The notes under the pieces are model-generated. The model made no database searches, had not been told where the DNA came from, and worked only from the letters and a program-made list of their open reading frames with translations. Positions 23,828 through 36,100 of a stretch of DNA of 64,000 nt are shown here, piece by piece. The DNA lies in contig NW_001798968.1 in assembly GCF_000165425.1 (NCBI RefSeq), positions 128,922-192,921 on the forward strand, written 5' to 3'. Position 1 is the first letter of the stretch, and each line of letters opens with the position of its first letter. Origin of the DNA: Paramecium tetraurelia. Its lineage: Eukaryota; Ciliophora; Oligohymenophorea; Peniculida; Parameciidae. The position numbers were made by a program, and so were the translations under genes.

Positions 23828-24899
23828 ATGTTATTAATTATACTATTAGCATTAAATGCATTTGCGTATCTGCATAAACAGGAATAACACTGGATGGACT
23901 TGTATAACAAAATGAACTCAATTAAAGAATTTCTGTCTCAATTGGAATACTATACGGCTTTGGAGAAGCTAGAATTCAAATCACAGGAGAATCTTGAATT
24001 CGAAGAGGAAAGTCTAACAATTTACAAAGAACACTATTAGGAAGTAAACATAACAACTCATAATCTAGATTATAAATTCCTTTAAGTAACAATTGACATT
24101 TAATAAAAACGAAAAGGAAGATATAAAATTATTTTTGAGGGAAACATTTCCAGAAGTTGTAGAAAGGATAAAACGTATTATTGTAGATAAAGTAAATTAA
24201 TACTTAATTTAAGGAAAAATTAATCGAAGGCGACATTAAAGAACTAGCTAAACTCAAACATTAATAGCCAGAAGACATAAGTCAAAGATTTGAAGAGTTC
24301 AATCATTTACATAAGAAAATTTAGGAAGGTACTTAAGATTAATCAATCAAGATTAGTTTTGGAATAGAATGATGAATAAATCATTTATAAAACAGTAGAA
24401 TTATTGGAATCAAAGATTATGATAGGCTCTTTCAAATAGATACAAAGTTAGGAAGTCGATTTCTTTATGAAGAGTGTTGATAAACTTTTCAGGGAAAAGC
24501 AGAATCCTCATAAGAAATAAGATGCAATCCAATTACTCAGTCTAATGAGCAGTGTAATATCAGAATATCTTATTAAAATCGTGAATGATTAAATTGAATC
24601 ATCCTTTGAATTTCTGGATAAGGAACTCTTCTTTACCGAATCCAAAAAGACTCATTTCAATGCAAAGGAATAATACATCAATCTCTTAAATAGATTAGAT
24701 TGTAATGTTTATCTTATTTTAAGAATTTCATTAAACAGTTTGGAAATAACTGATGGAATTACCATATGATAGCGATTAATTAGAAATAGCTGAAAAATAG
24801 TTTGAATAAGCAACATAAATAGGGACTCGTGCCATATCATATCATACATAATTTATTGATATGGTAAAAGCAATGTTAGAACGGTTTTTGTAAAGATGA
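23828..24899 (+). CDS. Secreted helical protein, 322 aa, unknown family
   Basis: Five exons with introns of 31, 22, 28 and 22 nt; exon sum 323 codons. It starts with MLLIILLALNAFA, a signal peptide. The remainder is Glu/Lys/Gln-rich and mostly helical, with heptad-like patches and no TM segment. It is probably lumenal or secreted. The start codon is only 5 bp from that of the divergent HSF-like gene. A second Met (MDLYNKM) lies about 20 codons in and would remove the signal peptide if used. It ends 30 bp before the convergent disrupted gene. Confidence 0.8.
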
Positions 24900-24929
24900 A
24901 TTAAGTTTATATAATTAAACTATTCATCA

Positions 24930-25506
24930 TCATCTCTCAAGTTATTAGAAACTAATTTAGTTATATATTTATTTCCATCTTAAAGTAAATAAATATATCT
25001 GATTTTATGCCCTTTCCACTATCAATAATTCTAAGATAAATTTGTCATCTAAAAAATTCTTAGAATACTGTTTTCTTATTCATATATTTTTGTCTTATAA
25101 CTTTTACTCCTCTTTAACTTTTCTTGATGCTCTAATTATAATTTATTGTATTCAAATATTGTTTTCAATCATTCAAAGTATATTAGATCTATTTATAACT
25201 AAATATTATTCTTGCTGAATAACGGTAACTCAGACATTCCTTATCCAGATAAAACGAAAATTTACTAAAAAGGCGTACTTTATAATCAAATTCATTTTAG
25301 ATCCTGGAGTTGTTCTACAATTAACAGAGTTATCCCAAGTAGAGAAAGATACAATGTAACTTCAAAAGACAAAATATCGCATTTTCATTATAAATGTATC
25401 TTAACACCTCATTCTGAATTAGTTGTTTCTATTCATCATAACATTTATTTAAAGCTTAATCAACTAAAAAAAATGTTCAAAGGTTTAATCTATATTGTTA
25501 ATTCAT
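24930..25506 (-). pseudogene. Disrupted coding sequence, unknown family
   Basis: Coding composition is good from about 25480 to 24930 on the minus strand: an N-part rich in Leu, Tyr and Cys, then a Lys/Glu/Gln helix, then a 20-nt intron and a short C-terminus. Two defects prevent one clean frame. One is an in-frame TGA nine codons after the only plausible ATG (25506). The other is a one-base frame slip near 25160, where the text reads as if a T were missing. No GT-AG intron repairs either. It could be a young pseudogene, a gene with a missed first exon, or sequence error. Confidence 0.5.
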
Positions 25507-25543
25507 ATATATTTCAAAATTAAATACATATACAATATTATAA

Positions 25544-26824
25544 TCAAAATAGAATTGATTTCCGTTCAGAAGTGAGTTTCTATTGGTTAACTTTGATAAT
25601 TTAAGAATTTAGTTATTATACCTTCTAGAACTATTTAATCCTCTTAACGAATTTCTCTGAATCACTTTATAGAATTTGATTTTAGATGGCTTTACTAGTT
25701 CTATACATATTATCGATATTGATTTCTAACATTGAATTAAGAGATGAATCATTAGACATGCTGATATTGCGAGAAGTTAAATCATTATTGAAGTTCTAAA
25801 TAAAATGTTTTGGTCTGTCAACATTTCTTGTAGTCTAACACATCCTCTCAGAAGTATCTAATTTTTTTCCTTTCTCTTTATTTCTCATGAACATGTAAGC
25901 ATATAACTTTACATCTTTGCTTAAGGGATCATTCAAAACATATTTGTCTTTTTAGAATCCTTAATATTGATTATTTTTCAATAACAACTTTCTTTTAGCT
26001 TTATTCAAGATATCCTATTCTTTTTATTGTTTCTCATTAACAAACTTCTTCAATTAATCATTAATTGCATCTCGAACCTTCTATTTAATAAATTATTTGT
26101 TATCACAACTGGTAGTATTTTCATTTTACTTTTCAACCTTTTTAACTCTTAAATATCCATGGGTTGTATATTTTACGTTATCAAATTCACGCTATCCATT
26201 AGCTCTCTCAGTCAATAGATTTCTCTATTTTATCTTATTTTTATTTTCTTCACTCACCTCATAGAGTTGTCTAAAAAGTTACACATCTCTGAGATTGTTG
26301 TCTTCATTTGGTTCGGTTTATGAGTTCCTTTAAATTAATTTCTTTATTTTCTCAAATCTTTAAAATACTCGCACTTTTTTCTCGATTTCTTCATCTGTGA
26401 GTCCTTGTTAATGCAACGATTTGTATTTGTTTCCCACTTGCAATTAATTAGCAAACATGTTGGCTCTCTTAATGAGTTTGATCCTGCTTTTTAACTTGGC
26501 TTCCTTTTTACTTATGTGATTGCATTCATTAACTAAATTGAGAGCAGAACGTTCCCCACATAAATATTCCCTAAAACCTTGTCTAAGCTTTTCATTGAAC
26601 TAAAATGGGTTTGGTTAATGCAACGGAGATTGTGTGCATATTGGATCATTTATCAATTAATATTTTGATGCAGCTAATCTCTTTGCCTGATTTCTAGATT
26701 TAAGAGCATTGTTAAAATTTCCAAACATTTGATCCCAAATTAATAAGTTCTATCGATTGCCTTCAGCTGTAGATTAAGGAGTGCTTGCTAGAGTTGTCCT
26801 AGATTTAGAAGTAATCTTTAGCAT
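25544..26824 (-). CDS. Basic coiled-coil protein, 426 aa
   Basis: One uninterrupted frame of 427 codons. It is highly charged (Lys, Arg, Glu, Asn, Gln) with long predicted helices (for example EEIEKKVRVFQRFEKIKKL and the Lys/Gln-rich stretch near residue 265) and no membrane segment or enzyme motif. Such proteins are common in ciliate cortical and basal-body structures, but nothing here names one. Near the end an alternative with 31-nt and 38-nt introns would end at 25460. I chose the unspliced end because it keeps a natural coiled-coil tail. Confidence 0.8.
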
Positions 26825-27046
26825 TTAATTGATTCTATAAAATAAATTACACAAAACTCATTCAATCCTATTGAGATTGATGGTTTATATGTACTTATTA
26901 AGTTATACACAAACATTAATTCAAAAATTCATTTTAAAAAAATGAAACTATCACTAAATTCAATACTTGTATTTTGTAAAGTATATATATAAGGAGTAAG
27001 AGTGAAGTTCTTGTAAATATTGAGTAATTAATTTTTATTATTAAAT
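26825..27046. other. Short divergent spacer
   Basis: A 222-bp AT-rich spacer between divergent coiled-coil genes; no motif recognised. Confidence 0.5.
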
Positions 27047-27812
27047 ATGAATTATTAAGACCCTACTATTTTGGCATTAAAATAATAGAATGTTGAACAG
27101 CAGAGATAAATAGAATAATTGATGGGGAGAGTCAATATGCTCATTAAATAATAATAACTATTGAGACCTCCAAATAAAAAATTAGAAATTGTGTATAAAA
27201 AGAAAAAACTTCATGACGAAATAGTAGATGAAGTAATTAAAACATTTACTTCTATTATAGCTAAAATCGGCTAAGGAATCTCTTTATGATCCACTGACTG
27301 AGAAAAGGAAAAAGGATGATAACTTTATCAAGAGGTTCCAACTCAATAAGGCGATTAAAACAGCCAAAGCACAAGTCGAAAAGGAACGTGAAGAACAGGC
27401 TAATTATATGAAGAAGATTAGTAGCATTCATTAGAAATCGATCGAAGAACAGAAACTATAGATGTATTAGGAAAAAAGAACAAACAGGAATAAAGTCTAA
27501 TTAAATGAATTTTAATCTAAATACAATTATTAATTATATTGGGATGAGAGAGTAAAGAAATTTGAATAAGAGTAAAAAAGTGTTAAGCATCAGCTATCTA
27601 AATCTATGATGGATTAAGAAAATTTAATGAATTATTTGGAACAATAAGAAACACTATTATTGGGAAGATTGCAATAGAGTAAGTCTTCTCAATAGTTCTT
27701 ATAATAAAAATTAGAAGATGCCTAAAGATTAAAGGCGAAAGATTTTGAATAAAAATATGGGAAGCCCAAAGAATCCAAGTTTTAATAAGTACTAGATATC
27801 AAGGCTAAATGA
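27047..27812 (+). CDS. Coiled-coil protein, 245 aa
   Basis: Two exons with a 28-nt intron near 27233-27260; exon sum 246 codons. It is Gln/Glu/Lys-rich throughout, with heptads from residue 80 on, and soluble. The family is not recognised. The composition fits a structural or cytoskeletal partner. Confidence 0.82.
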
Positions 27813-28135
27813 TGAACATTTTTTTATATTTAATAAATTAATTACCTATTATGACTTAATTTATAATATTGTTGCAAAATAAGTTATATAATTATTTATA
27901 AGATTCATTTTAATCATATTTCAACTAGTTTTTTTTTTATAATAATATACTATATTTAATGAATCAATTATTCTTTGTGAATATACTATTTCAAAACGAT
28001 TAAAAATTTTATTAATACTAAATAATTTCTTAAATAAAATAGATTGGTTACTTTTTAAGATCAAGAATTAAGATGATTAGCAATTATTTATACATCTTAT
28101 CTATGTTGTTTTTATTATTATTTTATATTTAATAT
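27813..28135. other. AT-rich convergent spacer
   Basis: Nothing coding was seen; there are several T-runs near both gene ends. Confidence 0.5.
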
Positions 28136-31100
28136 TCATTTTCTAACTTGTGATTTGAAAGCTAACAAATCATTTTCCAATTAAACTTTATCCAATTTCA
28201 ATTATTCTCTTTCTTTTGTTCTTTAATCCAAATCTTTCTTTAATTTATCACAGTCTGTTTGTAATTATTTATTCTGTTTTTCTGAACTTGTCCATTTGTC
28301 ATTCATTAATCCAATTTGCGATACTTTAGCTTCTAATTGTCCCTGTGTTTATTTGACTTTTGTTAACTCATTGACATTCTAGTCAAATTATTACTTCAAT
28401 TAATTGAATTGATCCTCCTTAGTTTTCAATGTACTTTATAAAACAGCAATTTAATCCTTTAATCTTTATAATTCTTAATCTTTCTTATCTCTATCCTTTG
28501 TCAGATTTGCTAAATCCTTTTGAGCTTGAGCTAATAGAATATCATATATATAGATTACCTAATTGTTATTCAAGTACTTTTAATTTGTCTGCCAATACTT
28601 TTTTATCTTATAATTATTGTTCCAAACCTGCAATTGTTTGTTTTAATTTATCACTTTCATTTCCTTTCTGTTCAAATGTTTGTTTGATTCTTGTAAATTC
28701 TTATTCAGTTGTTTATGTTTGTTTTTTGAAATCATTAAATTACTTTTCAATCAATCTAATTCTATTCAATTCAACTTCACTTGTACTAAGTTTTTGTGAT
28801 AATACATCATTTTCAGTCACCTTATCCTTATACAATTATTGTAAACGATCGACTTCTTTAGAAAGTTCTTAAGCCTTTCTATCTGCCTCAGGTAATCTGT
28901 CTTTGAATCCTTGTAACATATTAATTTCTTATTGAGCCTTATTCAACTATCTAGTTAATTCATCCAATTATCTCAGATAGTCTTTGATTTAATCTTCTTA
29001 ATTCCTACATTTCTCATTCACTGATTACAATTGAACAAGTTATTGATTCAAAATTATTATTTAAGAATTCAATTACTAGACTTCTAGTACTCTTTCTATA
29101 AGTTTCTTATTTAAATCATCATAGTCCTTTAATTTTTCATCTAATTTTTATTAGAAATCTTTAACTTGGGTTTCAAGAGTTGAAATTTCTGCTTTCAACT
29201 TTAAGATCTAAGCCTTGAGATCTTCTATTTCTTTATTTCTTTTTTCAAGAATCAGCTTCAATCTATCAATTTCTTATGCCAAAAAGACTGTTTTGGATTC
29301 AAGGTCACCTATTTTCTTTTCCAACAATTCATTGTCCTTTAAGACCTAATCATAATTCTATCGGTAGTCTTTTAATTCTTCATTAAGTGTAGCATTCTCA
29401 TTTTCTAATTGATGAATTTTCCTGTCTGCTTCTTCTAAATCCTTTTCTGCCATATCAAGACTGTGATCTCTATCTTGGATTAATTATTATAATCTCTCTA
29501 TTTCTTTACGTTGATCTTCAATTTAATCTCTTAATTATTAGATCAAGAATTCCAATTCTCTTATTTTTGATTCTGCATTAGAGAGATCATTAGCTAATCT
29601 ATTTAATTCCTAATCCTTCTAGGCAATTATATCTTCTGCTCTTTATAAATCTGATTCTAATCTTCTGATGATACTTTCCTGTTCTTTGATGAAATTGTCC
29701 TATCCTGAACTATTGTTCTTCAAATTAGAGTTCTCATTTTCTAATTGTCCATATCTATTCCTCCAAGTATCTAGATCTGATTGATATTGTCTCAATTGAG
29801 AATTGAGATCATTAATTTAAGATTCATAGTTTCTGATGGCTGTATTGTATTTGCCTTCCAAATCTCCATACTTCAATCTCCAATCATCGATTTCCCTTTA
29901 CATCTAATCAATGATCTATCTTAATCTATTGATCTCATCGTCCAAATTTCTAACAACTCCATTCAACCTATCTATTTCACTCTAAGCCTATCTATACTAA
30001 TTTTCTAGATTAGTGTATTTAGAAGTCCATTCATCAATGGTATTTCTCAACTCAGATTGTAATCTGTTAATATCATTCTCTCTATCTCTCAATAATCCAT
30101 TGAGTCTTTCTGACTCACCTCCTGAAGAAGATTTGTAATTTGAGAATTGCATCTCCAGAGCACTGTACTTGTTTCTCCAATCGTCTAAGTCTCTCTTATA
30201 TCTTTCAATTTCTGAGTCTCTATCTCTAAGTTGATTTTTCAAATTATCCAACTCTGATTAATACTAGGCTATTTTAGAATCATAATCTCTCCCCTTGGCT
30301 TCCCATTCTCTAAGTTTATTTTGATAATCAGATATCTGAGTTTCGTAATTCTTAATTTTGAGTTGATACTCTGAAATCTAAGTTTCCAATTCCTTAATTC
30401 TCTTATTCAATCTGTCTATATCTGATGAGGAATTTCCTTTAAGATTCTTTATCTCGTTAATATAATTCTCAATCTCCAATTTCAACCTCTTAATATCACT
30501 CTCAAAGTTGGATTTCTCTGTATTCCAAGTCGACTTCAGATTATTTATTTCTGTTGTGTACTTACTCTCTTAATCCTTCAACTATCGTTCCAAATCCTTG
30601 ATTCTCTACTCTGCCTATTATAACTTATTGGCCAATGTGTTGTCTACCTATCCCAACTTTGATTTGTATTGGTTGATCTCATCCTCTAAAGCCTTGATTT
30701 TCACGTTTTGCTAATCAATAGTTGTCCTATAAGATTACTCATCTTTCTTACTTAAACTGTTAGACCTCAAGATTATACTTCTCCTGAAGTGTAGTGTACT
30801 CACTCTGCAATTTCGAGTAGTTACCTTACAACTCATTGATAAAGGCTCTTTGATCTGAGTTTTCCCTCTGCAGTCTGTCCACTTCTAAAGCAAGTAAGAA
30901 GCACACAACTTCAGGCTTCTCTCCAAGCCATTTTCGTTCCTTTGATGGTGGAGGCACATTCACAACCTCCTATTAAGGCTTCACTCTTTATGATATAAAT
31001 GAAAGAAAAGTACAGTACGGATTTACGCTGTGTGCTGCTTCTTTGGGGTGCTTCAGTTGTGTTGGTACTTGAATATTGTGAAGAAGTTGTGGTAGCTCCT

Positions 31101-31162
31101 CCTATTCCAGAAGAACGCACCGTAGATGATATGCTGCTTGAATATCTTGATGAATAAGACAT
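28136..31162 (-). CDS. Long coiled-coil structural protein, 977 aa
   Basis: Four exons with introns of 40, 25 and 28 nt; exon sum 978 codons. A Ser/Thr/Gly-rich head of about 45 residues (MSYSSRYSSSISS...) is followed by some 900 residues of almost continuous heptads. These carry recurring units of the type RDxDxEIxxYxxxLDDWRNKY spaced about 60-70 residues apart. Head plus rod resembles intermediate-filament or striated-fibre proteins in layout, not by homology I can name. A filamentous cortical or basal-body role is a reasonable inference. Four large Trp-containing repeats in the middle may set a long-range periodicity. The plus-strand frame at 28429-28872 is a shadow. Confidence 0.9.
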
Positions 31163-31973
31163 TAATAAAATTTATTAAGCGCTGTTTATTAAATTTAATG
31201 TAAAACTAGTCCCTGATTAAAGGAACACCAGTATCAAATCAAGCTGAGAGGCAAATTTAGAAAAAAGAAAAATAAATCCTAATTGGATATTATTGGATTA
31301 TCAAATTAGAACAAGAATCTCTTGTTCATTCAAATTCTGTCTAATGATATCTTGAAATCTCACATTAAGCAATCTTAGACTAAAATCAATGTTGAAAAGA
31401 GTGATGATAATAATAAAATAATAGATTGAAATACTTTCATAAAAAAGGATTATAAATTGTACTAAAAATGAAGTGCTGAGTGTATATGAAATTAAAAAGA
31501 TGAAATTTGATAATTAGATTATCTTTAACTAAGAATCCTTAAGAATTATCATCATAATAAGTTTGCCTTAAGTTTGTAAATCAATTTGGAACTAATTAAA
31601 TAGAATAAATACCTATATTTTGTAAACCACTTCCAATTCATCCGCTCTAGTAAATTCTAATAAATGTAGAAACTCAAAATGTAAGATTTTTCTATTCTGG
31701 ATTATCTTAGAAAATAATTATATTTATCTGAATTAATAGATATTTCAAAAATGTATTATGTATTCATTTAAGAAGTGAGTTTAAAATTATTTGGAATGCA
31801 AATGTAATACAGTATAAGTAAGTAGTAGAATGAGAAAAAAAATAAGAAGAGTTTAGATAGAGTTTATTCACCATTGATAATGAAACTTTAGAATCTTTTT
31901 CGGAATACTTATTTAATCATCTCATAATTGAATTGATGGAGGAATTAAAACTTGATAATGTTATTTATTTATC
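31163..31973. other. AT-rich spacer
   Basis: About 0.8 kb with no convincing frame on either strand. The open frame at 31933-32169 on plus is antisense to the EMC2 gene. Confidence 0.45.
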
Positions 31974-32879
31974 TCACTATTGTATTTCAAGGGCTATTTT
32001 ATCAAATGGATATTTGATTGGGTGCTATTTGTATATTTTCTACAATGCCTATATCACAATTGTTCCTAAATCCTTATCATTTCCTTCTCTTTTCTTTTTT
32101 CTTAATGTTTACAATAGACCCCACAAACATCTTGGCTCATTGGGATTTTTGGATAACACAAAACAATAATAGTTCTTAGCCTATGAGTAATTTTGATTGC
32201 TATAGTTGATCTTTTAATGTGCATTAATATTATTACTTCTGCTAATTTAATCCCTAAATGTAAATCCTGAGTATTAAGCAATAAAACTTCTTCAAGACAA
32301 AATTAAGCCTTGGAGTAGTTCAAGTGTTCTAAATATATGTCAGACAATTCTAGCCATGCTTCAGCATCGTTGGGGAAGGAAGTGAGAAAAGTATTCAACA
32401 AGGCTATTGCCTATTCTACATTATTTTATCTCTTTAACATATATCATTTTCAATTACCCTTAACAATGCTATTTTTCTCTTTCTTGAATTTTGATCCATC
32501 AAATTTTCAGACAGCATCTTCTCATATACCACTTAAGCATTCTCATCCTCTCCATTGGCTTCCAACAAGTATCCTTTTAATCTCTAAACCTTTTCAGCTG
32601 TAGGGAAATTTTTAAGCAAAACTTAGAGTACTTGCTATTGTCTTTACACATATTTACATCACTTATGTTTATCAATTACATATCAATTGACAAATAAAAC
32701 AATTCTTGAAGGAGCACTAAATATTCTGAACTTGAGGGTTTGAATTGTCTAATCAACTTATAAATCACAATTGAGAGACCGTCCACTATGCGAATGTTAC
32801 CATTTTTCATTTTATGAAACAACTGCTTTAAATTCTTCATGCTTTCCAACTATTCAATCACTAATTGATGTTCCTCCAT
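31974..32879 (-). CDS. EMC2: ER membrane protein complex subunit 2 (EMC2), 271 aa
   Basis: Four exons with introns of 38, 26 and 26 nt; exon sum 272 codons. Spliced, it reads as the TPR protein EMC2: [17 protein letters not shown], then KRKIALLR, then [16 protein letters not shown], then [14 protein letters not shown]. These are the helices that wrap the cytosolic side of the ER membrane protein complex, which inserts tail-anchored and multipass proteins. Length is close to the usual 260-300. No frame problem was found. Shadow frames on plus at 31933 and 32337 are ignored. Confidence 0.9.
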
Positions 32880-33145
32880 TAATATATAAATATTTTAAAA
32901 TATTTGTGTTAAATAAATACAACTTTGACTTTTTTTGTTACCATATGTAAATCAATATTCAACTTAAAATCATACAAACACAGAATTTAGAAGAGAGATT
33001 ATAACATTTAACATAAAAATGAATATATTCGAAGGTAAATATGATCTTAAAGATTGCAAAAATTATTTCCTCATTTAGAGAATAACTTTCTTATCATTCA
33101 ATATTTCAATTAGTTATTCATTTTAGTATATATAAATATCTAATA
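32880..33145. other. AT-rich spacer
   Basis: Short stretch upstream of EMC2 and downstream of the giant minus-strand gene; nothing recognised. Confidence 0.5.
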
Positions 33146-36100
33146 TCATTACAATAATTGATGTGTGGAAACTAATAGTCTGTTTTTAAAGCTTCGATAT
33201 ATTCTATTTCCTAATTCCTAATGTAGACCCAAATTTAATAGACCTATGGCATTAGGAATGCAATGCTGAATTTCCTTTAAATTATATTTAACAGTTGTGT
33301 TTTTACAATTTTTCATACTTTCAAAATATAACCAAAATCTTTTTCTCTTTTCCTAATAAAATATTGATACGTAGATTTAAGTAGGCCTCATTGTAAATAC
33401 CATTCTCTTTAACAACGTGTATTAATAAGACTAATAATATCAATAAATATGTATACATACTTTGAAAGAGGAATATTACTCATAATTGGCATTCACTTTA
33501 ATTACTTAAGGACATTTCTCATCTCCTTACACATCTTAAACGATAAATTTAGAGGGATTCAATTTAAGTTATTTTTTCAATTTGTTTAACATGTATACTG
33601 AACACTTTTAGATATCAGATTCTATGAATTCATATTGATCCACACTACAATCATTCAATTTTAAATTCTGAAGGTTCCTCCTTTCATCGTTATAATAACT
33701 ATAAAGTACCTTCCTCAACATTAGTTTAAAATTCACTATTTTAGGTTGTTCAAAGAGAGTAATTCTTTAATACAATTAAAAATTCTAACTCTCATTTAAT
33801 CTGATGGGTATGTATGGTTTCAACATATTAAAGGGTTTTCTAATGTTCTCAACAAATACTTCAAATAGGGCATTAACTTCATTACCCAAATAAACAACTT
33901 AAGTATATAAATTCTCTCGTAAAACCCCTTTAAATGTATCAAGATTGAGTATAAATCGATTTTATTGATTCTTAGTAATTTTTACTCTGTCAATAAGGGA
34001 TTCCCATATTTTAATTTCGAAAGTTGAAATCATATCAAGATTGTTCTTTCTTACAAGGATCTAATTAAAGAATAAATCCTTATCACTTGAATACAGATTT
34101 TCAATACTATCTTAATTTGATACTCTAGGACTATTTCTATAAAAAATACTCTTGTCAGTCTTCTATTAAAATTATGATGTAGGCAATGGCAATCTCATAC
34201 TTGTTTGACCGATAGAGTTTTGCACCGAAAACTATTTGGAGAATTATTTTTTAACAAAGAGAGGAGGTTGGGTTGAGGATCTGGCATTTTATCTACTTTG
34301 ATCACTAAAGGAATCAAGCATTTTAGGAGTATCATCCAAAGGTTTATCTAAGAATTCATCCTCGTTATTAATGGAAACCTTGCTCTCAGTCAGTTTTTAT
34401 AGTTCAGATTGTGGAATAGCTCTAGCCTGACTTCGCATTTCGCTATAGAAGTCTTCAAACTCATCTGGGTGATTGATGGCCATTTGATAAATTTTGTTCA
34501 TTTCAGAGAATTTCCATCTATTGATATAGAATTGGTCAATAGTTTCCTTGGTCACTAAACAGGAAGGGAATATGGATTCTAAGAAGACTGGATTCATGTT
34601 TTGAAAATCATTTGATGAGATATAGCAACTGAAATTCCTACAAGTTTGTGGTATATACAATCCAATTTGAAATTTGTTGAGAGATAAATAAGATATGGTG
34701 ATGATGACATACATGTTATTTACAATTTTGGTTGTTTTATATATAAATTTCTATCCTCTAAAGATGGGAGTTAACATAGTAGTATTTTTTAAGACTTTGT
34801 TAGCTTCTTCTGGCATTTATAAATTATCTATTTAGACATCCATGATTTAAACTTAAGACTTTTTTCTAAGCATAGGATCACTAATTAAAATAGATAATTT
34901 GGGATGAGAAGATCTAGCATGTTGTTGTTCTTCTAGAATGTTGCTTCCATATGTTACTTCCGTGAATGTATTGTGAAGATCATATTTGGATTGACTTGCA
35001 ATATAAGATAATGGTATTTTGATTCCATGATAAGTGTTGGTTCTATAACATACTAAATAAGCTGTCAATATTTTAATGATTTCACGTAACACCTTGTCTT
35101 AAAAACAATTATGTGATGTCACTTTGTTACAAATACTTTTGATGTCAGCAAAGTCCAAAACCAACTTAAATACCTTGGTTCTGCTCTCCTAAGGAGTAAT
35201 TTGAAAGTAGAAGTAGGTGTGATCATTAGTTAATTGATCACAGTAAAATTCGTTAAACTAATATACTTCACATTCCACAAACACCTTACCTATATTGCTT
35301 ACTCTACTTTGAGCATTAAAGGTTTTGCGATGAAAGTAGGTTTTCATGAAATACCTTAAACGACTTGAAGATATCAGAGTCAATTTCAACTGTTACTTGA
35401 AATAATAAAAAAGGATTGTTTATTTTAATAATCTATGATTTTCATTATTTATGAATTGCAAAGGATCAATTATGTACATCAATAAAAACTAATCTAAACC
35501 ACTAAACTTATCCCTATTCCGATCCTCCAAACTAACAAACTATCTATTGAATTACAAAGCTCTCCCTATTAATTTCCTTTGCAATTTGGCTTGTGATTTA
35601 ATTTAATACCCTATCAATTATGGTTTGATGAATATATGAAGCATCTTCTCAATATCTTAAATTGATTGAATCGTACGAAAATAATATAAATGTTGATTAG
35701 GATTGTATAGTGTGATCTTCACCAAAAGTTTCTAATTTCTTATCAATTCATGCATGTTCTTTTTGAGAACAAGTAAATCTTACTTTGCTTATTAATCACT
35801 CAAATACAAGAGTTTGGTGTCTAGAATTTTGACTTCTCGAAAGCACGTCTCAACTTTAAAATTTAGATTCTCCTCAAAATAATAGAATTTATTGTTGTTT
35901 ATATGGAACTTAGATCTATAAGTAAGAAAGGATTTGCTATCAATTGCTTCTTCATTGGATTGATTGACCCCAGTTTCAATAGTCAATTGAATGCCCTCTT
36001 CAGTTTCAGTCCTATTCAAATCCGGCATTAATATTAGGGAAGTTCTTTTTTCAGAATAATTAAGACATTTGATTTCTGTTGGAGGCATAACTTGATTGGT

